From assembly GCF_964204645.1 (NCBI RefSeq), contig NC_134030.1, positions 1,529,855 through 1,593,854 of the forward strand: a DNA stretch of 64,000 nt, written 5' to 3'. Shown here piece after piece: positions 9,195 to 21,100 of this stretch. The DNA comes from Tubulanus polymorphus (taxonomy: Eukaryota; Nemertea; Palaeonemertea; Tubulaniformes; Tubulanidae). A program made the translations under genes and the position numbers. The notes under the pieces were generated by a model. That model was not told where the DNA came from. It worked only from the letters and a program-made list of their open reading frames with translations, and made no database searches. The first letter of the stretch is position 1, and each line of letters opens with the position of its first letter.

Positions 9195-12100
9195 ATGCCA
9201 AAAGCAACAAAAAAAACACGGGGCGCGGGCCCCTCACATTCAAGCCCGTATAATAAAGTAAGTACAAATTTACTGCTTCCATGCTTATTTATTCATCCCA
9301 TACTTAGTATTTTGTACCCCTGGGTCCAGTTTCACAAAAAGGATTAACGCCTAAATCGATTTAAGATAAACTGAATTAATGAAGAAATTAAATCGATTTA
9401 AGAGTTAAACCTGTTTGTGAAACTAGGCCCTGAATTGCATCTAGAATGAAAAAAAAGAAAAAAAAATATTGAAAATAACGTTGGTGAAATATTTCTGGAT
9501 CTTTCTGGATTTCTGCTCAATGCATCGTTTAGTAAAATATCGATATTCTCTAAAAGTAAAGATATAAGAATAAAAATATTGTATTGAATCGTGATTAGTT
9601 ACTGTATGCGCTGCTAGTTGTTGCCCAACCCATAGCCTCATTTCTCTCCATTCTAAATTTGCATTGTTTAACATTGTCTGGTCGCTATGGAAACTATTTA
9701 TTTAAGTTTCTTTGTGGTATCCATGGCAACAGTAACGTTTAGGTAGTGGCACCAATTATGGGTCCCAACGTTCCCATGGCGATACATGAGAACATTTATC
9801 CTATTTTTGACCTTCATGACGTAAGATGGTAGTGAGTCGATGACGTCATTTTCGTCTCACCACTAATGAAAAAAATGAAATGAAAAAAAAGGAAGAAATG
9901 GTTAGAATTACGTTTATGAAATTTTTCTGGATCGGCTAAATGTATTGTTCCATTAAATATCGACATTCTCTAAAATTATAGGCATCAATATCAAAATGAT
10001 GATACAGCAGACTCCGCTTAACTCTGTTCTATTTGGACCATTAATTAACCGAATACCAACTTTTTAAAATTTTAGGATTTTAACTTTAAGGATCAGAAAA
10101 TGTGTATGCAATTTCAACCGGGTACCGAGTAGGGTGGCCGAGTCTACTGTAGTCTGCTGCCCCCTCGAATCCATTACCTTATTATCTCTCAATTTGCATT
10201 GTTTGACCTCGTCTGGTTGCTATGGAAACTATTTAGTCATATCAGGAACGGTTTTTTTGAAGGTAACCAGTGGCAACAGTTAACAGGCGTGTCCGTCCTA
10301 GAGATAAACTGTCTGATTTCACAGCCACATCCGTCCTAGAGATAAACTGTTAGATAAACTCTGATTTCGCGTCTGTCCTATTTCTTGTCATTGTATGAAT
10401 ATGTTTTCTCTTTTATAGGGTACAGCGCAGCAACAACAACAACAACAACAACAACAGCAACAACAACAACAAAAATTTAATATTTCTATGTCCGGAATAG
10501 ACGTAAGTTATCGTAAACGCCTGTTTGAAGTCATCATTCTTGAGCTTGAAACCGAAATTTATATATATAGAATATTAAACCCTGCTTCTGCTACTGACAG
10601 GTAATGTCCGTCATACATTACTGCATCGTCAAATCTATACCAGGGTGCACCCAGGCAGATCGTTCGCATCATCACATGCAAAGGGCTGATTATTTTGGAA
10701 CCCAGTTTTTATCAGCTGGAACATTCTGCACATTCGACCATATTGATTGATAGCCCGTTATAGACGAGTGGAGAAAAACTGAAAAACCAGTTCGGAAAAA
10801 CTTTGATTGATTTCATTCACATTTACAGAAATTTGGTCCGACCCCAAAACCATTTACTTACACTATACAAATCAGATCAGGTTTTTAACATTGTCTTTGA
10901 TTGTATTTTCAGTTTTTGCCGACAACGCCGCCGAGCGGTACCTCGACACCGGTAAGTGATAACTATTTTCTAATAAATCACGCTTATTTCAATTTGTAAT
11001 TTGAAAATAGAGGGTAGTAGCTGTTTTGCATAAATTATGCTAATTAGGAATAAATTCAAATTCGATTAAGTCTCATCATCGTAGAAGTCATATATTAATG
11101 ATGCTATCTCTAAAGTTGTCATTTAAATTAAGTGTTATATTTACTACTTCATTTGCTTCATGACCCAAAAACCTCTACTATATAACTACTGGTTTTGTTC
11201 TAATCTTGGAGAATTTGCTGCAAAATTTACTTATCATTTGTTAAACAGTTTTTATTGGTTTACCTTTGTCAGCGATATGAAGTTGGCATTGAGCCAATTC
11301 ATGTAAAATCGCGGTACGTTTTTTTATGTGAGCATTTGTTTCATTGGTTCTCGGTTTAAACGACGTATAATCGATGCGATTGAAGACATGGCGAACCTCC
11401 GTCGATGACATGGTCAACTTTGTTAAAATTCTACGAAAAACTGTTTTTGGCGGGAAAATTCTTAGCTCTCGCGTATAAAATTGCAATGACCTCGATTGGG
11501 GGGCGTTGTCTCTACGAGCGAATGTGATTGGCTGTTTTTGGGATATACGGGGATTCCGGCGCTACTAAAATAATTATGGGAAAGCCGGATTGGCGAACGT
11601 TTCATTGGACTAGGTGCCGTATACATGCAAATTTCAAATGCTCATTGCTGATGAGAATGTAATTATTATCCACCATAGGTAATGTTTCATTTTAATACCC
11701 GGAGATTGATTTGATTGACACTGAAGTACAAGCGAACATTCACTTACACAAGGCCTCCACGTGCGCGCGGAGTGCTATAGACTGTTGCATACACAAACAG
11801 ACGCTCGTACAGTATACACTACTATAGTGATACTGTAAACGCTGCTTGCTGGCGCGTCTGACATTTCATCAACAGAAGATGAGCGCTATGTTTTCTGTTT
11901 GATATAATTTATAATAAATTGTAATTTCTTGTGACCTGAAAATATTAAGCAGAAAACTACAAGTATAGGTCGAGGTCTGAATATTGTAGTAGTAAATTCC
12001 AGGATTTAAAACGATCTAATACGCCAATTTCTTACTGCGCCGGTTTAGATTCCGCGGCCATACATTGCAAGAGGTTTCCAAGACTAAATATTCAGCCACC

Positions 12101-15100
12101 CTCTGATATGTGACACCATGTGAATTTTGTTTGAATATTTTTTCATATTTTGAAAAATATTTCTTTGAACATATAAAATAGTTTCCGTGCCGCGCCTACC
12201 TGTACCCTACGAAATGTATCTTTTTGGTCTTATTTGACAACAAAATAATTCTTTGAGAAAGATGAAATACAACATAGAACTTTGAAGTCACGAATTAAAA
12301 AGATTTTTCAAGCAATGCCATTACCCCAAACAACCTCTAGCTTTCAAGGTAAACCACACTTTGCCCATGGGCAATTTATTGAAAACCTGAATCAGTGATA
12401 CATGCATTCATGAATATCCATCTAATATTTTGTTTTATTTTATCTTTACAGGATTTATCACCGATACAGCACGTGGACGTAAGAGATTAAACATTGATCT
12501 TGAATTTTAAGTTCAAACTAATTTATTTTTTATCTCACTCGGGACTATAGTTATTGCGTTCACTTTGCGTCCAGTTGTCTCGGGTAGTTTTTGATTTATC
12601 GTGTTGATAATTGGTTTATATACTCAAACTCAAAATATCGGCGCAATTGGAATTAAGATGGCGCACTTGTATGTCCATTTTTTTCCCCGGCAAAATCAGC
12701 ACTTTAGCAGATTTTAAGGATCAATTCTGTTGTTATATTACATTGAAATCAGAGTTTAATATATATCGGTATAGAGCAGGTTTTTGCTCTAGTTATAAAT
12801 AAAGTTATAAATAATCTCATGACATGTTCTGTATATGTGTAGTGAGTTTCAATGTCTTTGGTTCCTTTTAAACCAGGGGGAGTTAAATTTGAAAATGTCA
12901 GATCGTCGAGCATTTCAGACCACTTCCAAAGTGGGTCCCTGCACCCCTAGTTATACCGTTAATATTTTAATAATACATTAATATTTTTATTTGATAGAAT
13001 ATATTGATATACCATACATTGATATCGGTCTTGTAATTGGATCAACAACCATGAGATCAAAACACAGCAAATATGAACCTGCTGTGAATCAATAGATTTG
13101 TGATAAATGTAATGAAATTGTTATTTTTCATATTGACTTTTTGAGTTAAGGGTCTGTTGTATAAGAGTATTTGGTCTCGCGTGTCAATGTATGATATCAA
13201 TCTGTTGTATTTCCTCGTTCCAATGTTTAAAAGGTGTTCGTCACCTTATATTAATAAACTACTTTAACCGTTATATGGCGCCATAAGTGTGGTATTTGAT
13301 TTATGGGATACCCGCATAACCAGCTATTCCACCAGATGGCGCAACGAGTAGTAGGTCGTTCGTTGTCAAAATTAGTTCATTTTCGATGAACTTTGAACTG
13401 GTTTGAAGAAGAAATACTTTCATTCTTCTACTCTGATATCGGTTTAGTTTTCATTAATAATTGATTCATTTAAGAGAACAATTCATTCAGATTTAATTGA
13501 AATGTACAAGAAAATCGAACGCAGACGACCAACTATTTACTAGCGACACCTGGTGGATCCTCGCCTGCCATAAGTGGAATCCTCGATTGCCACAGTAAGA
13601 CTGCGGGTATCCCATTGTTTGGCGTGTGAAGTAAAGTAAAGTTAGAAAACGGATGTTTAACTTTGTTGTGAAACGAAAGCGTTTTGGAGATTTTTAAACC
13701 AATCAAATCAATATTTTGATATTACGCTTGAAACCCTTCCCACTCATATTCTACGTACTAAGTATATATTCTTGTTTCCGTGGAAATCATGGTGAGTGGC
13801 GCCATCTATACAGTGGAGTTAGCTTTATAAATCGAGCATGCTTCGACAAGTGGCTCCATCTATTCCCTAATACTGAAGCGAGGTAACCAGCAGCGCCCTC
13901 ATATACAGGAAATGAACGCCTATCAAGTTTAACAATGCACGGTGTATTGACCACAGCGACCGGTGATAATTATATCAATGTTGATTAGCTATTGCCATAG
14001 ACAGGTCCGTAGCGTTTGACTGGCCAGAACGGGGCCCCCTAACCAAAACAAATTTTGAAAACGTGCCCAGATAAATTGCCTCTGGGAGATTGATTTAACG
14101 AGGTTTTGATTAAATGAACAAATTTTAATATTTGTAAGTTTAACATTTCTGTTTTTAATTTTTCTTTGCGAGGAACTGAATTTTCGAACCCCCCCGAACC
14201 GCCTCAAGCTACGTTCCTGATATAGTGCTAGCTATACCTGAATACTTTTCTCTTATTGAAATTGTCTAAAAAACCAGCACCTTGAACTAATGAACGTCAT
14301 AATGAAAATGTTTAAAAATTCAACCGTTAATGAATTTGACTAATGTATTTTTTTTATTTTCATTTCTAGCATCAGTTTGCCTCAGAGGCAAGGTCGCCGT
14401 CGCTTAATGTAAGTATCAGTGACGCCCTCAATCTCACATGCCTCACTTCCCTCCTAATGTAACCATTTTTATGAAATTCCTCAAGAAAATATATACTAGT
14501 AATCTTAGAATACACGTTTTTGTACCCAGACCCCTTCATTCTACTGAACTACCGTGTAATAAGTGCCTGTTGTGTTCATTTTCTGTTGCATTGATTTATA
14601 TATTATTTCTATTTACAGTTGTCAAACAACAGCAGCAGCAGCAACAGCAGCAGCAGCGCACCCCTCCCGCCGGAGACGCCTCCCGACTTGCAAGCAAGAA
14701 GTAAGTTCAGTCTTCAAATACAATTTCAACGCATTCAATTTTTTGTATGGCGTTAAAACGGTTAAAGTTGTGACTAGTTTTCATAACTCCGTGACGTCAT
14801 ATTTCCATCGAGTACCGGACCCTTTCCTATGTTTTTTGCCAATTTGGATTGAATGATCGCCAGCGGTTTTTCTATACGACCCGGCTCTGCTGTATTGCAT
14901 TTAGCCATCCTTTTTCTTGGCGTTTTTATAAGAAGGTGTTTGATTTTGTCTCTAAGGGATTTAGGAATTTAAGAGACACTTGTACTTTCTATGCAGTGAG
15001 TTTGTTCTGTTTTTGTTCCCTCGTGAATTTTATTTTTGTTTGAATCAAATCAAATCAGTGCATCTTTCTTGAATTGCGTGTATGTTATAATATTATGTAA

Positions 15101-18100
15101 GTTATAACGTTAAAATATCTGTTATATTTAAACCGAATATTTAATTGTTGTATTTTGAATGCGATAATGCCGCTCCCTGCTAAAGTCCAGCGTCGTCATC
15201 GTGAGGGATGCGGTCATCTGTTCGGGCCCTGATTACGTTCTGTGTTCATCCTGTTGGGCTACATCGGGCGTTATATGAGTTAATCCTTCCTCGACTTGCG
15301 GATTGTGGTCGGAAGATCTATGGGTTCGGGCCGATAAGTCCCGGAAACAGAAAGTACAGTTTCTGCCGATGTGCCCATTGATGTCTCTATTTCAGAACAT
15401 CACAGCGGTCGCCGGCTGTACAAGCACGGTCGGCTTCCCAACTCCTTTCTCTGAGGAGGATCGCTGGTTCTCTAGTAACGGTCAGTCACCAGTCAATCAA
15501 CGGTTCAGCTGGTTCAGTTTCCCAGGTATCGGCGCGCGACAGTCGGGATACCTGCACAGGAACTCAGGTCCGGTCCGGGCTACTCCGAGCACCGGTCCGG
15601 TCCAGGCCTCACTGGGTAATGAACATCTGGTCCGGTCCGGGCGGCTTCGAGCACCGGTCCGGTCCAGGCATCACCAGATACTGAACATCCTGTCCAGTCA
15701 GCTCCGTGCACCGGTCCGGTCCAGGCATCACCGGGTACTGAACATCTGGTCCGGTAGCTTCGAGAACTGGTCCGGTCCAGGCATCACCGGATACTGAACA
15801 TCCTGTCCGGTCAGCTCCGTGCACCGGCCCGGTCCAGGCATCACCGGATACTGAACATCTGGTCCGGTCAGCTTTGAGAACCGGTCCAGGCATCACTGGG
15901 TACTGAACATCTGGTCCGGTAGCTTCGAGAACTGGTCCGGTCCAGGCATCACTGGGTACTGAACATCTGGTCCGGTAGCTTCGAGAACTGGCCTGGTCCA
16001 GGCATCACCGGGTACTGAACATCTGGTCCGGTCAGCTCTGTGCACCGGTCCGGTCCAGGCATCACCAGTTACTGGTCCGGTCCGGGCAGCTTTGAGCACC
16101 AGTCCATTCCAGGCATCACTGAGTACTGAACATCCAGTCTGGTCCGGTCCAGGCAACACCGGGTACTGATCATCCAGTCCGGTCCGGTCCAGGCATCACT
16201 GGGTACTGAACATCTGCTCCGGTAGCTTCGAGAACTGGTCCGGTCCAGGCATCACCGAGTACTGAACATCTGGTCCGGTAGCTTCGAGAACTGGTCCGGT
16301 CCAGGCATCACCGGGTACTGAACATCTGGTCCGGTAGCTTCGAGAACTGGTCCGGTCCAGGCATCACCGGGTACTGAACATCTGGTCCGGTAGCTTCGAG
16401 AACTGGTCCGGTCCAGGCATCACTGAGTACTGAACATCCAGTCTGGTCCGGTCCAGGCATCACCGGGTACTGATCATCCAGTCCGGTCCGGTCCAGGCAT
16501 CACCGGGTACTGAACATCCAGTCTGGTCCGGTCCAGGCATCACCAGTTACTGAACATCCAGTCCGGTCCGGTCCAGGCATCACTGGGTACTGAACATCCA
16601 GTCCGGTCCGGTCCAGGCATCACCGGGTTCTGATCATCCAGTCCGGTCCGGTCCAGGCATCACCGGGTACTGAACATCCAGTCCGGTCCGGTCCAGGCAT
16701 CACTGGGTACTGAACATCCAGTCCGGTCCGGTCCAGGCATCACTGGGTACTGAACATCCAGTCTGGTCCGGTCCAGGCATCACCGGGTACTGAACATCCA
16801 GTCTGGTCCGGTCCAGGCATCACTGGGTACTGAACATCCGGTCCGGTCCGGTCCGGTCCAGGCATCACCGGGTACTGAACATCCAGTCCGGTCCGGTCCA
16901 GGCATCACCGGGTACTGAACATCCAGTCTGGTCCGGTCCAGGCATCACTGGGTACTGAACATCCGGTTCGGTCCGGTCCGGTCCAGGCATCACCGGGTAC
17001 TGAACATCCAGTCCGGTCCAGTCCAGGCATCACCGGGTACTGAACAGGGTTCGTCGCGGTGCTTGAAAAGCTTGAAATGGCTTGAATTTGAAAAATACTA
17101 CTCAAGCGCTTGAAAACAGCTTGAAAATAGATCGAAAGCTTGAAATAATTATTTTTGACTTGAAATAAAAAGTTATGGCTTGAAATGCTTGATTATCACA
17201 AATTTTCTTCTTCGCGAATTTTTTTCGATGAAATCGCAGACAGAATATGTTCTTGAGTTGTTTCTACGCGTGCGTCATGTTTTAGGCATCAATAAAGAAA
17301 TTAATTGAATTGTATTGAATCGCTATGAGGCTCTTGTGGTGAAACTCTACGGTGTCTGGAGACATGAACATACGGGGAAATTTCAGTCATGCATGTTATC
17401 GAGCATTGATGTAAAATGGCATTGAAATCCCACACCAGGAGTGAGAGCCATGTTGAAGGCACCGCGACCTAGTCAAAGTCATTGAACATTACAAATTTCG
17501 TATTAGGCCATACAAAAATCAAGGTCTGTTTGCCGTCATCCGACCGACCCGACTTCAAAGGTACCCAGTGGAAACTTTTTTCTTGGATTCATTGAAATAA
17601 ATTGTATTTTTGATACAAATGGCCGACCCACTGCCGATGTATGAGCTATGTATGTTTGAAGTTAAGTGTGCATCATGTGAAAACATGCCTCGACTATTTA
17701 CTTGAAGTTTTCCAGGAAACTGGCAGTGTTCCAATAAGCTGCCATTCATTCTAAAGCTGGTAATGTTATAGCGTGCATATATTCAATCTACTGTTTCATT
17801 TTGAACGCAGATTTCGGATGTTGTTTCCGCTAAAAGTGGTGATGATAAATTTGTTGTTTTTTTTTGCCCCAAAATTTTGCAAAAAAAATGATGCTACCTT
17901 CCTACTGACTTATCCCAAAAATTTTAGTAGGTGTAACGGCAAAACAGACAATTAATTTGGGATGGCCAAATATCCAAATCTTGATTGATATGAATATTTA
18001 AGCTAGGAAATGCTGAAAATCATTGTGATGAACAGGTTTCATCTCTAACAGAATCGTATCAACTCGGAGGTTCCACTGGAATCAAAATTTTACCTCTTTT

Positions 18101-21100
18101 TTAACATTTTTATACGAACCTGTTCAAAATAGGCAAATTGGCTGCGACTAACGAAAATTGCTTCCAACGTGCCTTAAAAAATAGCTTGAAAATGGTATAA
18201 ATCTAGCTTGAAATGGCTTGAATTTCACCTGAGCTTGAGACAATGAACCCTGCTGAACATCTGGTCCGGTCAGCTTCCAGCACCGGTCCGGTCCAGGAAT
18301 CACCGGTTACTGAACATCCAGTCCGGTCAGCTTCCAGCACCGGTCCAGGCATCACCAGGTACTGAACATCCGGTCCGGTCAGCTTCCAGCACCGGTCCGG
18401 TCCAGGCATCACCGGTTACTGGTCCGGTCCGGGCAGCTTTGAGCACCGGTCCGGTCCAGGCATCACTGAGTACTGAACATCCAGTCCGGTCCGGTCAGCT
18501 CCGAGCACCGGTCCAGGCATCACCAGGTACTGAACATCTGGTCTGGTCCGGGCGGCCTGGCATCAATGTTTCGAATTTAAAACATGGTTATCATGGTTCT
18601 AGGTTTGGTAGAGGGCGCTCTTCTACCAGATGCAGGAGCGAGGTCACCTTCACGGAGATCGAGATCGAGGGATTATGATTGATTCTGTAGGAACCATCAT
18701 CATTCATCAGTTCAGGTCGAGGGACCGTTTAGGAAGTTCACGTCTTTCACGTCGAGGGACCGTTTAGGAAGTTCACGTCTTTGACGTCGAGGGACCGTTT
18801 AGGAAGTTCACTTCTTTCACGTCGAGGGACCGTTTAGGAAGTTCACGTCTTTCACGTCGAGGGACCGTTTAGGAAGTTCACGTCTTTCACGTCGAGGGAC
18901 CGTTTAGGAAGTTCACGTCTTTCACGTCGAGGGACCGTTAAGGAAGTCGTCACAATAATCAGGATTTCCGCGATTTCGAAAGTCAGATTTTAAACTTGTT
19001 ATTGTCATTGTAAGCTACCGCAGTTACAGGTAAGCCTATTCTTGATTGCCCGAGACAGGCGTGCAGATATTGTTCCCGACTTAAGTTTTTGGTTGATTTT
19101 CTTGTGACTTGTTTGTTTTAGGGGTGAGATGGATGAGCCTTATTGTTTTTTGACATATATAGGTCATCCAAGATGGCCGCCACAGCCATTTCAATGTGTA
19201 AAATAGCCATTTTGAAGCTTGTGACAACTCTACAATCTACAGTTTCAAACCAATTTGCCAATTACTTATTCTGTGGTTTCATAATGGTAAGAGGATGAGC
19301 CTTATTGTTTTTGACATATATAGGTCATCCAAGATGGCCGCCACAGCCATTTCAATGTGTGAAATAGCCATTTTGAAGCTTGTTACCGCTCTACGGACTT
19401 AAGTTTTAAGCTTAAGACTTAAGATGGCCACCACAGTTATATCAATGTCTTAAATCTTATCCGATTTGGAGCTTGTTACTACTTCCTAACAATACCGTAA
19501 GATGTAGAGGTTTAGAGGTTTATAATTTCATTCATACTTGTACTGTGGTTTATTTATGGTGGTCAGAGGATGAGACCTATTACAATTTGCATTCTCTACT
19601 TGACTCACTGGTCAAGGGTTAATATCTAGTTTGATAAATGTGGAGCATGTCGGTGAATCATCCCCCCCCCCCCGGACTCTGATCTCAATGTCTGATGTCA
19701 ATCGTCAGCAGTTTCAATGGAATAGGCTCGATTAGGTGTGGAACAAGTGGAATCCTCGATTGCCACAGTCGAACCTAGAGTATTAAGAGCTCAATTAGGT
19801 TCTTCTTTGCGTCTCTTCTCCAGTTGGAGTGCTCCAGTTTCCACCGAATGGAGGAAGATTCGAGATGTGCAGATTCAAGTCCACCATGCGGACTCCGGCT
19901 CCGGCTCCGGCAGCTCAAGGTTCAGCCCGAACTCACACAATGCCATCTCAAGCATCCGTACTTTCTCAAGCGGCTACTAATGCTGTTTGGAGAACAAGTG
20001 CACAGCTCCAACATTCTCGTGCCCCTTCTGGTCAGAATAATTCTAGTTCATATCAGGGAATGCTCCTAAAAGGAGCTCTTCCTCTCGGAGAAACTCAAAA
20101 TGAATGCTCGGGGCCAGTGAGAGGTTGTCTATAACGAGCAGCCACCTACTGATCCGGCGTTCCCGGGTCGTATCACGGCGGCTACTGTCTTCAATTCTGA
20201 ACACCTCCCGACATGCGCCCGAAAGCAGGTCACGAGACACTAATCTCGTTAGCTCTCAAAGATCTGGCCAAAAAGAGAGCAATAGAACCAGTACGGGACG
20301 AAGCCACATCTGGCTGGTTTTCATGAATATTTATGCTCCTGAAGACCACAGGGCGTCGATGGACTGTCATTCCTCGAGCGGCACCTGGATATCCCGAGGC
20401 TTCCGATGACTAAAACAGGGAGGTAATTCAAGGTCTCCGTCGAGGTTAATGGGCGGCTTCATTGGACCTGAAAGATGTCAGGTTCCTATTCACCCGAAAT
20501 CTCATCAATTTCACAGAATGAAGTGGAAACGCCGCCAGTTCCAGTTCAGGTCTCTTCCAGTCGGCCTCAGTACAGCCCACGCCCTGGGTATTTACCAGCT
20601 TGGGTCAAGTCCAGAAGGTACACTACACTCCAGGGCTGGGTTTCATAGATATGGAAGAAAAATAATTCCAGGGAACATTTTGAAATTTGTCAGTTATAAC
20701 CATGGTTTCTCATTGTTAGTATGGTGGTTGAGGATTTATCCCTTTGGATAACTTTGATACTCAGTCTATGAAACCGGGTCCTGGAGTATTTGTCTGTTGG
20801 TTTACCTCGACGACTGGTTACTAGTACCAAACTCGACTATAGAATGTCAGGAGGCGGTGACCGCGGTCGACCGCTGTCGTAGACTTAGTTCACCAGTTCC
20901 GCGTAAACTAAGTAAAATCTCACTTGATGCCGTCCCAACAGTTCACATCTCCGGATCAGCACGGTCTTTCCGTCCATGGCTCGAGTAGCCAAACTTCAAG
21001 AAGCGTAGTTACCACAAACGAGAGGACAGCTAGTTATCGGTGACGCCTGTGGCTAAATGCAATACCGCACTGCCAGGGGTCGTATCTCTGGCTATCTACA

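Noticed and set aside
15609-16159. ORFs across the GC-rich minisatellite
   Set aside because: Both strands are open only because of repeat composition, and frames change between units.
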